From Prillingera fragicola (Eukaryota > Basidiomycota > Tremellomycetes > Trichosporonales > Trichosporonaceae), in assembly GCA_002335605.1 (NCBI GenBank), contig BEDY01000003.1, positions 1,674,001 to 1,738,000 on the forward strand: a stretch of DNA of 64,000 bases. Reading direction: 5' to 3'. Of this stretch, positions 49,301-61,744 are shown piece by piece; within the stretch, counting starts at the first letter, position 1; each line of letters starts with the position of its first letter. The position numbers and the translations under genes are program-made. The notes under the pieces are model-generated. The model did not search any database. It was not told where the DNA came from and saw nothing but the letters and a program-made list of their open reading frames with translations.

Positions 49301-50053
49301 TTGTCAAGCTGCTGCATCTTCACTGCTCGCGTCATTCTTCCCCCGCTGCTCTGGCTCGCGACGTCCTCGAACGTGCAATCGACGCGTTCCCCAACAACAC
49401 AATATTCCTCTCGCTCTACCTCTGGTGCGAGGCGCAGTACCGCATTCACGGGCGTGTACACCGACTGGTCTCTCGTCTTACGACTGATTCGCCTGACCAG
49501 GGCGTTGCAGGGCTTTTGTGGGCAGTCTGGGCTGAAGCAATGGGCAGCAGCCGCACTTTCTGGGACGTTGGCGGAGGAGGTGCTGAGCGTGTGCGCCGTG
49601 CTCTGGACCGGGGGATCAATTCGGCACTGTAAGTTTGCCTTCTCATAGACATTGCTGACCAGCTAGGGGAAGACACTCTGCGGCACTGTGGATGCTCTAC
49701 ATCGAGTTTGAGGCGCTCATGGGCAAGCCAGCTGCTGCAAAGGCCTTGGTTTACCGTGCCATTGCTGCCGTGGGCGGCTGCAAGGGTGAGTCTCGAGACC
49801 TGCATAGAGCTGACGCATAGAACTGTACATGCTTGCATTCTCCCCTCAGCTTCGCAGTCACTTTATGTCGCGCGAGCTGCGGGCCATGGCTGAGCTAATG
49901 GCGGAACGCGGCATTCGGATGCGCGTGGGTGTGGAGGCTTACTGGGAGGACGTGGACACGGAGGCCGAAGAAGAGGAAGAGGAAGAAGAGTTTGATGCAG
50001 GCGAGTACGAGTATGCGATGCTGAGGGATCGCGAGGAGTTGAAGCCATACTAG
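46397..50053 (+). CDS. Nuclear RNAi-defective 2 homologue (NRDE2/Nrl1), HAT-repeat protein
   Basis: Start ATG 46397 (MPEPPAFLSFPDLQQASDQA), stop 50053, with five introns, all short. Residues about 40-150 are a run of Arg/Glu/Asp/Ser dipeptides. The NRDE-2 signature follows: SYFADTVGDRDVIRYGASSS, then YSRDRTEKGVEVAPLGRPY and DELQDFIAFDNELRHEQ. The rest is helical half-a-TPR repeats beginning LAAHPDDIDEWIKYSTLHLQ. The C-terminus is acidic (YWEDVDTEAEEEEEEEEFDA). NRDE2 homologues bind the helicase Mtr4 and splicing factors and act in nuclear RNA surveillance (human NRDE2, fission yeast Nrl1). One large exon spans about 47166-49630. Confidence 0.92.
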
Positions 50054-50152
50054 ATTTGCATATGCATAGCGACTGCAACAAGCCATGGTGGTGCCACCAG
50101 CCAACACGCCACAACCTGAAACCTCAGCCTACGCGCCACGCGAGTTGCCACG

Positions 50153-51306
<1,154 letters not shown>

Positions 51307-51407
51307 CCTCTCCAACTTGGAGGCAGGTGTGTATAGAGAGTATGATGCAGAGTTATGCTGTACTGTACAGAGTGTTGTATACGTGTCTACAGAGTGTCTT
51401 GGCCCAA

Positions 51408-52384
51408 TTATCGGCGCAGGCCATTGACGTTCCCCTTCTTCTTCCCCTTGCCCTTCACGGCCACAGTGGCCGGCGCCGGTGCCAGCAGCGCCTGCGCAGG
51501 ACCTTGTGCCGCACCACGCGCAACCCCCATCCAGTATCCGGCCCAATACTGCGCGTGCAGCGCAAACCCCACTGCCTCGTCGTGACCGACGACACCGGCG
51601 CCAGGCCATTCGCCCGACGGTGGAGGGAAGATGATCCCGGGGTCCTGGTCTGTTGCCTGCTGCGCAGCAGCCGGGGGGGTCGAGGCGCCATGGGTTATCG
51701 GACCCGCCCAGGAGGGGTAGCTGTCGTCTCCCCAGGCCTGGTACTCTTCCCAAGCCTCATCCTCGTCCTCGGCAGCGGGGTCCTCCTCGTCGTCCACGAC
51801 CTCCTCCTCGTCGTCGTCATCATCCTCATATCCCAATGGCGCCGACGGTCCAGCCTCAGGCGACGGCGGAGCGTACGCAGGCGAAGCAGCTCGCGCGGCG
51901 TGAGTCTCCTTTGCGTGCGCACTTGACGAATATGGGTTGCGTACGCTCTTGGGCCCCTCTGTGCGTGGCCGCTTTGTGCGTGTCTCGGGCTCCTCGGCGG
52001 CTGGCTGCTTCGGCTTGGGCTTTGCTGCTGTGTACCATCTGAGGCTGTCAGCTTCTTTCCTGCTGCAACGGCCGGCGCGGCGATTTCGTCCTTGACTCAC
52101 TCGGTGTCAAACGCATTGGCGCCGGGCAGCGGCTGGCCCTTTGCGAGCGCGGCTGTGGCCTTGTCAAGCCATGACCCTGGTCCTGGGTTGTGAATCTGTG
52201 CAAACGTGTAAGAACGGAGACTTTATGGTGGGCCTGCACGACGGTGGCAACATATACGTACATGAAACTCGAGAAGGGCTGCGTCGTAGGCGTTTACGAG
52301 CTCGCGGTCGTCCCATGCGCCACCCTTGTTGGACGTGTTAAAGTCTAGCGAGACTGTTGGGAGGTCTTCTGTTGCTGTAGTCAT
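51408..52384 (-). CDS. Survival motor neuron (SMN) homologue without Tudor domain
   Basis: Start ATG 52384 (MTTATEDLPTVSLDFNTSNK), stop 51408, three exons. Residues about 21-41 contain GGAWDDRELVNAYDAALLEF, the Gemin2-binding helix of SMN (WDDxxLxxAYDxAxxxF). The C-terminal region has GFALHAQYWAGYWMGVARG, the YG-box glycine-zipper oligomerisation helix (compare the SMN pattern W/YxxGYxxGY). Between them are an acidic stretch (YEDDDDDEEEVVDDEEDP) and Lys/Pro-rich segments. No Tudor fold is visible where human SMN has one; fission yeast Smn1 also lacks it. SMN with Gemin2 assembles Sm rings on snRNAs. A Lys-rich tail of about 45 residues follows the YG box, unusual because most SMNs end near it. 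Confidence 0.78.
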
Positions 52385-52930
52385 TGTGGGGAGCCGTGTG
52401 TGAGCTGTCCTTGGGCAGCAAAGGGAGGATGGTGGATGTATAGTCTCCGGGTGTACAGGAAAGAAGTGTGGTCAGTGTCGGCCGGCGGTCATGAGGGGTG
52501 AATTTGCTTCCGCGCAGGACTGCGGCACTGGTCTGTTGTTGCTGGGTGCAGTGGTGTCATCGGCTCCTGGCTGGCTGGGTGGACCTTCCCTGGCGGCACC
52601 TTGCCACTTCCCTACGAGCATGCAGTGCAGTCATCCCACATCGCTCTCTTCTCATTCCTTTTCGACTGCCTTGTCTCTATCGCACTGCTATTCTCACTAT
52701 CTAGATCATCTCCCTCTCAGTCTACCATCCCCCCCTCCCCGTACCTGTAATCGCCTCAGCTCTCTCGCTCTCTCTCCCGCGCATAGGACACTTTAATACC
52801 CACCACAATCACACACACCTCGGCGACAACAACCTCGACCAACCCCCCGGCCACTGAAAGAAGGAATGCACCCAGACAACAACTCTTTCTAAATCGTCCA
52901 CCTACTCTCACCACCACCGACATTCTGGCA
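52385..52930. promoter_or_regulatory. Divergent upstream region SMN / Rho GEF
   Basis: 546 bp between two outward starts. The Rho GEF side is pyrimidine-rich (cactcttctcattcctttt and later ctctctcgctctctctcccg), typical of fungal transcription-start regions. Specific sites cannot be assigned. Confidence 0.45.
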
Positions 52931-55900
52931 ATGGCCTACCAGGGCCAACGTCCTCCTCCCCAGTCAGAGTGGAACTTTGAGTTTGGTTCGGGGCTTCCTC
53001 CAGGTGCACTGCAGCCATCGATACCGGGCAACCAGGGCAGTCAACGCGCTGGGCCACCTCCACCGCCGCCTCCACGACCTCAACAGTCCGAGTACCAGCA
53101 ACAATACCAGTATGCACCTCCACCCCCTCAACGCGCCCCACCCGCGCCAGACGTCTATGGTGGCATCGACGACAGGTCACTAGCTCATGCAGGGCTCCCA
53201 GACTACGGCCACATTGCGCCGCCTCGGAACCCTCGCGACTCGGTTACTCGACGAGCACTGCCAAAGCCGCCGCTGCCAACACCCGCGCCTTCAGGTGGTG
53301 GCGGGACCTCTCCGGCAGTGCGCAGGGCTTTGCCAAAGCTGCCGACACCAGGCCCACCAGCACCACAGCAGCGCATATCCAACAGCTCGTCATTCTCGAC
53401 ACCAGCTTCGCATTCGTTGCCGGCTTCTCACGGCCCGTCCACAGACACGCGCCTCCCGAGGCCCCCGTACCCCGAAACCAGTGCTTCTCAGCAGCAGTAT
53501 GCCCCGCCACCTCCTCCGAAATCCGTGCAACAGCAGCAGCAACAGCAACAGCATCCCGAGGCACCGATCCGCCGCACTACCAATTCGTCGGTTACCACCG
53601 CCGCGACGGACTCGTACTTTGCCCAGACACCGAGTTTGACGCCCAACACGTCAATGTCGTCGGGCCGGAGCACGTTCAATGACAAGTCTCAAACAAACGA
53701 CGCGCCTGCTTACGCCGACTCACCCATGTCGATGCCCCACGTTTATGAACATGAACGCCAGCGCACCACGAGCTCGAGCTATGAACTCCAGCCCGAGACA
53801 CCTAGGGCACTGCCCGTGCGCTCGGTCGACCAGCAGAGCCTTCTCTCCGAGAACAGTGGGTCGTTTTTTGCCTTGGGCTCAACAGTATCGACCGCCTCGG
53901 GCACGGATGCGCATGCCAGGTCCTCTGACAATGATCTCGGAGGGCCGTCTCAGCAGGAGCGTCATGGTTCAACTTTGTCCATTCCCAACTCGACAAACTC
54001 GCCGCGACATGAGCTGTCGCCATCATGGGCCCAGCAGGCGCAGCCACCGTCACGATGGGTCGAGACCAAGCTCTCGATGCATCAGGCGCAGGAGGACTAC
54101 TTTGATGAAGAGGGCTACGACGAATACGCAGAGCCGATCAACGACGAAGAGCACGATGAGGAAGTCGACCTGAGCTTTTTCAATCCGGCTCTGCTCAGCG
54201 AAATGCACAGTCAGCTGCGAGACAAGGTGCCCAAGGGAACGCACGTCAAGAATGGCACTGAATGGACGAAGACGTTTACCGGCAACGAGCTGGTTGTGAG
54301 TACTGTTTGTTCCAAGGGCTTGTGCTGACCACAGACCACTATTCAATCCCTTCTCCCCGAGTTTACACGCGAGTCGTATGGCGACCGTCGCTTTGCCTTG
54401 ATAACTGCTCGTTCGATCCACAACCAGCTAGGTGTAGTGGAAGTCGAGTGGGACGACAAACTGCTGCGCGACTCGTCAGATGTCGTGTTCAAGATCATGG
54501 ACGCCATGGACGGCACCGCAGCCATCACCCCCACTGGTGTGCTCACCATGGCTACCAAGTGCTACTCGCCAGGCTGTCGTGGCGGCGAGGGATGCTACGC
54601 GCCCCGCTGCCCGTACAGGACGGACCCAGGTTCATTCCTCACTGTCGCGCTTCCCAACGAGGGGTCGAGCAGCTCGGCTAATGCGCCTGTGCCGCAGGGC
54701 GAAACGGACTGGACAAAGGGTGTGGACCCAGCTCTCCTCGCTGCTCTTTCAGACGACCAGCGTACCCGCCAAGCTCTCATCCGTCAGGCCATTCTTGCCG
54801 AGGAGCGGTATGAAGCAGATCTTGCGGCGCTCGAGCAAGTCTTCATCACCCCGCTGCTCACGGCCAAGCCAGCTGTTATTCAGCCGTGGGACAGGCTGGA
54901 GCGATTCACAAGGGAGCTGTTTGGTAACGTGCTGGACATTCGCCGCTCCTCGCGCCTGCTGATTGACAACTTTGGCATCCGTGCGCGCGAGCAGTCGCCT
55001 CTAATCTGCACTGTCGGAGACATTTTCCTAGAGGCCGCTACTGATTGCCGCAAGCTGTACCCACAGTACTCGGACAACTTGCCCAATGCCGAGCAGCTGC
55101 TCACCGAGACACTTGTCGAGAACAGGGCCTTTGCGCTCTGGGTTGATGTAAGTGCACCTGTTGGCATGGAGCTGACGGCAGCGTGTATCTCGTGACAGTA
55201 CGCAGCGATGGGACATTCGATACCTCCTGAAGCGACCAGCGATGCACCTACAGCACTACCCGGCCATGATCGAGGCCATTCTCAAGGTCACTGCACCTGA
55301 CGACCCCGACTATGACTTTTTGCAAGAGTCGCTCAGCTCGATTCAGAACATTTCCAACGTGTCCCAGCTCAAGCTGTTCCAGGCGTCCAAGGGTCGAGGC
55401 CCCGCTGCCAAGCTCGAGTGGTTTGACATTGTGCCGACGGCGGTCAAGGACGCGATGCACAAGAACGAGTTCAAGCGTCAAATGAACATTTGGGAGCTTA
55501 TCAAGGGAGAAATGGAGTTTGTGGCCGATCTCGAGGCGATCGACGAGGTGTTTATTACACCGCTGCGCGAGGCTGAACGGCCCATCATTGAGCGTGCCCG
55601 CGTAGAGGTGTTTGTCGACCACGCGTTCCACAACTACCGCTCCCTTCTCGACGTACACAGCACCTTCCTTGCCGAGTTGCAAAGGCGCCAGCTAGAGCAG
55701 CACCCCCACTTTGGACGCGTTTCGGACTTGGTGCTCGACGCCGTGCTCAACTGGCACGAGGCATACCTCGAGTACATGCCGCATTACCCCATCGCCAAGG
55801 CCAAGGTGGACGAGGAAAAGGCTCGCAACCCTGCGTTTGCATCCTTTCTCAACGATGCGCTCAGGAACCCTTTGGCCAACAAGCAGGAGATCAATCACTT

Positions 55901-58575
55901 TGTGTACCGCCCCATCGCGCGTCTTTTGCGTTACCCCCTCCTGCTTAAGGATATTCTCCAAAACCAGGAAAAGGTCGGCCCCCCGGACCACGAGGACATT
56001 GAGACTATTCCCCAGGTGATAGAGCTCATTGACAACCTTGCCAAGGCTGGCCAGAAGGGAGTCGCGGTCAATTTGGCAAAGGTCGAGGTGTGGCACATGA
56101 AGAACACTCTTGATGGCGGCAAGTTTACGAACCGCGCCGTCAAGGACCTTGACCTGCTCAACCCCATGCGCGAGCTCATTCACAAGGGCAAGGTCTACCG
56201 CCAGCCTGAAGGAACGATCACGAGTGCTTGGTCCGAGCTGCACCTGCTCTTGTTTGACAATTACTTTGTCCTGGTCAAGCAGACCAAGAACAAGAACAAG
56301 GACGCGCCGTCACGCTACACCATCAATCGTCGTCCCATCCCTCTCGAGTTGTTGTCTATTGGCGAGTTTGAAGAGCCCGCGCAGAATCGTTCTCTCGGCC
56401 TGCTGCGTAACATTCGAAACAAAGACAATGCCCACGAGCAAGAGCTCCAGACGACCAGCGACGCACGCACCGTCTTTCCCTTTGTCTACTCGTTTATCGG
56501 CCAGGGTGAGCTCAGTGGACAGTATACTCTGTGGACAGACTCGAGCTCCGCCCGGGACGAGTGGAAGGAAAAGCTCACGCACGCAAAGGTGCTCCGCGCG
56601 GAGGTCAACGAGGCCGGCAAGGTGTTTGAAATGACCAAGCTCAGTGTCGACACCTTTTACATGGCTCCCGGCTATGGCGCGCACCCGAGTATCGGCCAGG
56701 ACCAGTACACTGGCCGTGTCACTTGTTCGGTGCCATTTGTCACCAGCGACAGACGATCGCTCGTTGCTGTGGGATGCGAGCAGGGTGTGTGGATCGGTGT
56801 GCGTCACGACCCGGCGTCACTGCGCAAGGTCCTGCACGTCTCGAGCGTCACGCAGGTTGCCGTCCTGGAAGAGTTTGGAATCTTCCTCGTGTTGGCAGAC
56901 AAGAGTTTGCTGGCGTACCACCTCGAGGCACTCGTGCCGACCGCCATGTCACCGCATGTGCGCTCTGCGCCGCAGCGTCTCAGTGGTGTCCGCGACATTG
57001 TCTTCTTCGCCGTCGGCCAAATATCTGGCCGTACTCTCGTGCTCTACATGAAGCGCAAGGGTATGGACTCGGTCTTCCGCGTGCTCGAGCCAGTCGTCAA
57101 CCGAGGCCAGGACAACAACACTCGTCGCGGTCTTGGAGGCTTCCTTGGCCAGCGCTCAGAGTGGTTCCGCGTGTACAAGGACTTTTTCATCCCCACCGAG
57201 GCACTCCATGTGCACTTTCTCAAGGCCAAGCTTGCCATTGTTTGTGCCAAGGGCTTCGAGATTATGGACCTCACCGACCTCAAGGGTGGCTCGATCCCGA
57301 TCTTTGACACGAACAAGCAGCGTGACAGGCCGTCGCTGCAGGAGCTTGCACGCAGGTGTGAGAGCGCCAAGCCACTGGCCATGTTCCGGTCGACTGAGAG
57401 TGAATTCTTGCTGTGCTACGAGTCGTTTGGTATCTACGTCGACCGACACGGCGAGCCCAACCGCGACCACCAGGTCATCGAGTGGGAGGGCAGGCCTGAC
57501 AGTGTTGCCTTCCACCCGCCATACTTGTTGCTCATATCGCCGTCGTTTGTCGAGGTGCGACACATTGACAGCGCAAAGTTGCTGCAGATCTACACCGGTG
57601 TCGACATTAGGTGTACCTGGGACGGCACAGGTGGCATGGCTCGTCCGCCGCAGGAGCAACCCGGACCAAAGTGAGTCAATACCAAGTTGGGCCAATGCTG
57701 ACAATACCAGGGGATGGGGAGACGAGGTCATGTCGCTTGACCCTCGCATTCACATTTGCAAGAGGACAGACGACTCGAGGCGTACCAAGGGTGTCGAGCA
57801 GCAAATCTTTGAGCTCCAGCCCACACAGTTGCTCAACAACCCGTTGCTCAACCCATCCAACCGCGACCCCAACTACTTTCCCCCGGCGCCAGACGACGTT
57901 CGTAACAGTATTAGCAGTAACCCCACTGCGACATACTACCCGACTGCTGTCCCGCCGACTTTCTTTACGCCCGACCTACAGTCGCAGTCCTCGGCGAGTA
58001 CGACGACGTACGGTAACGGCGTCAGCAGTCCAGGTTACCCAGGGTACTCGCCTTCGTTGCCCATGGGCGTCAACAGGCGCACGAGCGGCCACTCGTCGAC
58101 CAGTGGCTTTGCCGGTGCAGGAGGGTTCTCGAGCTCAACGCAACTGGGGAACCACGCGGCGTCACCGGCTTACTCGCCGGACGTGCAGTCGATTCCCCAG
58201 CGCCAACAGAGCAATGCCAGCGGTTACAGCAATGGCGCCGCCTACGGTCAGCCCGCGGCGGGCTACAGCAACGGTGGCTACCTCGCCACCGGCCAAGAGT
58301 CGCAGTATCCGTCGTCGCCGGGATACTCGCAGCAGGGCGGATCGCCTGCCCCGCCGTCACCGACGCCGGGATACTCGAGCAGCAGCGCCTATACGCAGCA
58401 GTTTGTGCAGCAGCAGCAGCAACAGTATGCCCAGCAGCAGCAACAGCAGCAGGGCTACGCCCATGCGCCGCAGGGCTATGGGCAGCAGGGAGGGCAGCAG
58501 GGTTACGGCGGGGGGTACGCGCAGCCGACGGGCGGGTATCCGTCGCAATCGCAGGGGTATGACAGGAGGTACTAA
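52931..58575 (+). CDS. ROM2: Rom2-type Rho1 guanine nucleotide exchange factor with two DH-like domains
   Basis: Exons 52931-54295, 54335-55147, 55206-57670 and 57711-58575 give 1835 aa. Residues 1-430 are Pro/Gln/Ser-rich. A DEP domain (about 435-525) spans FTGNELVTTIQSLLPEFTRE and RSIHNQLGVVEVEW. A DH-like segment (about 607-760) runs from ILAEERYEADLAALEQVFIT to RYLLKRPAMHLQHYPAMIEA. A second, canonical DH (about 817-1015) runs from LIKGEMEFVADLEAIDEVFI to YRPIARLLRYPLLLKDILQN. PH follows (about 1050-1180), then a CNH domain from about VTCSVPFVTSDRRSLVAVGC to ESFGIYVDRHGEP. The tail has polyQ. DEP-DH-PH-CNH is the Rom2/Rgf layout: GEFs that load GTP on Rho1 for the cell-wall integrity pathway at the plasma membrane. 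The additional DH-like block is the oddity. Confidence 0.92.
53528..53551 (+). repeat. CAG/CAA run encoding eight glutamines
   Basis: Eight consecutive CAG/CAA codons within the disordered N-terminus of the Rho GEF. Such runs vary in length between strains. Confidence 0.85.
58408..58452 (+). repeat. Two CAG/CAA runs encoding polyglutamine near the Rho GEF C-terminus
   Basis: Runs of six and seven Gln codons separated by Tyr-Ala. They are followed by Gly/Tyr/Gln-rich sequence (QGYGQQGGQQGYGGGYAQP) resembling prion-like low-complexity tails. Confidence 0.85.
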
Positions 58576-58796
58576 TGAGGATGACAGACATGAGAGAGAC
58601 CGTTGTGCGAACGTATTGTAGGGCCCCGATCGTGGTGTACTGTACGTAATGGGTAATGCATGATGCCCCCAGATGATGCGGCCGTTGTGCTTGCGCTGGC
58701 AGCCCAATGCATTTATGTTTAAACTAATCGTGTCCAAAACGTGTTATTAGTACAGTACAGCCCGGAATGTCTACGCGAGAGTCTACAGTTGCGTGT

Positions 58797-61117
58797 TTAG
58801 CAAGCCGGCGACGAGAGGGGAATCTTGACCGTCGTGGCGAGGCCGCCGAGACTGGTCTCCTTGTCTGGTTGGAGTCAGCTTGGGTCTATACTCCACTTGG
58901 GGCACAACTCACAGTGCGAGTGCATGTCGAGCGCGGTGGTGCGGCAGGCCTCGATCGCCTCATCGAGCGACACCTTGTGCTCGCCTCCGCCGGCCATGGC
59001 CAGCTGCGCGGCGGTGACGGCCTTGACGGCTCCGAGCGAGTTGCGCTCGATGCAGGGAATCTGGACCAGGCCGCCCAGTGGGTCGCAGGTCAAGCCGAGG
59101 TTGTGCCTGTCTGTCAGCTTGGGGATGCAAGCGGAAAACTCACTCGATACCAATCTCTGCTGCCTGGAGGACCACCTGGGGCTCGGCGCCGAGGACCGCT
59201 GCGAGGCCTGCTGCGGCCATACTGCACGCGACTCCGACTTCGGCCATGCACCCGCCCTCTGCTGCCGAGATTGTCGCGCCACGCTTGAAGAGCATGCCGA
59301 TGGCTGACGCGGTGAGGAGGAAAGTCATGCTGTCGCGGTGCTGGTTGGACGACACAAACTCGCACACATACTTGAGCGTGGCGGGGATGACGCCTGCCGC
59401 GCCGTTGGTGGGTGCAGTCACGACGCGGCCGCCACTGGCGTTGACTTCGTTGACGGCAATGGCCATACAGGACAGGTACTCGATTCCCGGGAACACGGGG
59501 CGCGTGTGCACTGGCGCGAGCTTGATGGCGTGGTCGACCCTGCCGATGCGGCGCGTCTCCTTGCCTGTCTCGGTGAGGGCTGTGCCGGGGCCGACGCCGA
59601 CTCCCTCGGCGCGCGGGACGGCCATGGAGGGGTAGAAGCCTTGCTGCAGGCGGCGGTAGAGGGATGGTGCGCGTCGCTTGACGTTGAGGCCGCCTGGGAG
59701 GGTGGGCTCGGTCGAGGTGACACCGTTGCGGATGCACGAGTCCATGACGCTCCACACTGGATGTCAGCACTGCACTGGCCAAGCAAACTTACGCCTCACG
59801 AGGCCCTCTTCAACCTCCTCGGCACTCCGGAATGTGAGCTCGTTCTCCCACACCACCTGGGCGATGGTGAGATTGTTTTTCTCGCAGATCTGGTACAGCT
59901 CCTCGGCAGTGGCAAAGATGTAGGGCAGCTTCTTGGGGCCGTCCGACTTGCCAGCTGCAGGGTCTTCGTCGTTGGCCGTGCTTTTGCCCTCGACGGGTCC
60001 CTCGATGGCGCCACTGCTGGCCTTGGCAGGCTTGGTGGGGCCAGCACGCTGCTGGTCACGACGCGACGACTCGGCGTCGTCGCTCTTGGTCTCCATGTAG
60101 TACAGGTTCTCTGCCGTCTGGGTGTCGTTGTTGACGACGAAACCGCCACCGACCGAAAAGTACTGGTTGGTCGCGAGCATGTCTCCCTTGTCGTCAAAGA
60201 CGGTGAACACAACTCCGTTGGGGTGCGCGGGCAATGGGTTCAGGTGCCATGTCTAGGGCGTCAGTGATGCAGATCGTCATTGCACACGCGGCGACTCACC
60301 ATGTCGCGCTTCAAGTCAAACTTGACCCGCTTGTGGTCTCCGTCAAGTCCCAAGTCGACCTGGCCGACCGCGGCGACCTCGTCGAGCACCCTTCCCAGAC
60401 GGCCGACCTCGACGTTCTCGGGGTCCTCGCCCATGAGGCCCAGCAGCACTGCGTGGGGCGTCATGTGGCCCATGCCAGTCGCCGCCAGCGAGCCGTGCAG
60501 CGAGACCTTGAGCGAGTGGATCAAGGGATACATCTGGTGGGGAAGGGAGTGGGTGAAGATCTTGGCGGCACTGCATTGTCAGCAACAGGCTGCGCTAGCT
60601 GCGCCCGGGGGGTACGAAGGGGACACGAGGGGCTATCTGCTATCTCAACGCTCTCGGCGAGATAACGCCAGCGTACAAGCAGAAGCTCTGGTGAGCACCT
60701 CCAAAAGCGGCCATGCCAGCCATCACCACCCAGCCCCCTCGCACCACTGTTATCGCGCTACTCACCGCATGGGCCCGACAGTATGACTCGAACTCGGCCC
60801 AATACCAACACTGAACAAGTCGAACGTGCTGATCACAGCATGCTCGGCGAGAGGCTTGTCAGCTCCTGGCCGCTGGCTGGGCGGCAGGTGGTCATGGCCG
60901 CCCGTGTGGGGGTGCAATGGCAGGATGGCGCTGTGCGCTGCTGAAGCTGGGTCCGGGGTCGAGTGCAGGTAGCGTGCGGTTGCGGGTGCGCGGAGTGGTG
61001 CTGCGCGTGCCAGAGCGGAGGGGACGGCGCGGGGTGCGTGGAGGGACCGCGCGAGCTGACTTGTCAGTTTGACTGTTTGAGACTGTGACGTACGCGAACG
61101 CCGCGAGAGCGGATCAT
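58797..61117 (-). CDS. Iron-sulfur L-serine dehydratase (bacterial type), predicted mitochondrial
   Basis: Start ATG 61117; the first exon of eight codons (MIRSRGVR) is spliced to [20 protein letters not shown]; stop 58797. The enzyme converts L-serine to pyruvate and ammonia using a [4Fe-4S] cluster. Beta-domain marks: [40 protein letters not shown] and [10 protein letters not shown]. Alpha-domain marks: [18 protein letters not shown], the Cys of [15 protein letters not shown], and the Cys pair in [20 protein letters not shown], which are the three cluster ligands. Both domains are on one chain. A linker insert rich in Ser/Ala/Glu (about 55 residues after [10 protein letters not shown]) separates them. 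The Arg/Ala-rich N-terminus to about RYLHS, with no acidic residue, looks like a mitochondrial presequence. Fungi more often use PLP serine dehydratases, so the Fe-S type is notable. Confidence 0.93.
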
Positions 61118-61744
61118 TGTGAGCAGGGGTCACTGGGTGTCGTGGTCGTTGACTAGGCGTGAGAGCTGATGGGGATCGTTGTTCGTGTCTGGTGATCAAG
61201 TTTAAGCAGCCATGCACAGTGAGTGGGCAGTGGAGACGATGCAGCTGCAAGAGTGTTGGGGGTGTGACCGTCATATCATGTGGGTGCGGGTGTGGTGTCG
61301 CTAGGCGCCGACTTTGAGATTGCACGGCCATGCGGCAAGCTGTTGGACATTGTTGACGCCCGGTGGCCGATTTCCTGCCACTATCTTGGATATTGATTAC
61401 CCTCCAGGCCCTCCAGGCCCAAGGCCACGCTCACATTCTGTCCAACAGCAGTCATCGCTATTGGAAAAGCCATCGTGGATGTGGGGTCCCCAGGCAGCCA
61501 CGGCCACTCGTCACCAGTCTGCACCCATGTGCCACGGCCGGTCCATTCCACGCTCCGCTGCCGGCCGTCGGCAAGGTCCGCTTCCCGCTGCGCGTAATGA
61601 GTGGCACTCCACTGGCTGCCACCGCCATCACCTTCCGTGGCCTAGATCTCGAACTACCGAGGCAATTACTGTGCATGATGATTGTAATAATGATTACTAC
61701 ATGCTGGAGGCCTTTAAGCATCTAGGGGGTAATGCGTAACAGCC
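61118..61744. other. Intergenic region upstream of L-serine dehydratase
   Basis: About 630 bp between two minus-strand genes, holding the dehydratase promoter and the 3' end of the transcription-factor gene. CCCTCCAGGCCCTCCAGG is a small tandem duplication near 61402-61420. No gene seen. Confidence 0.45.
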
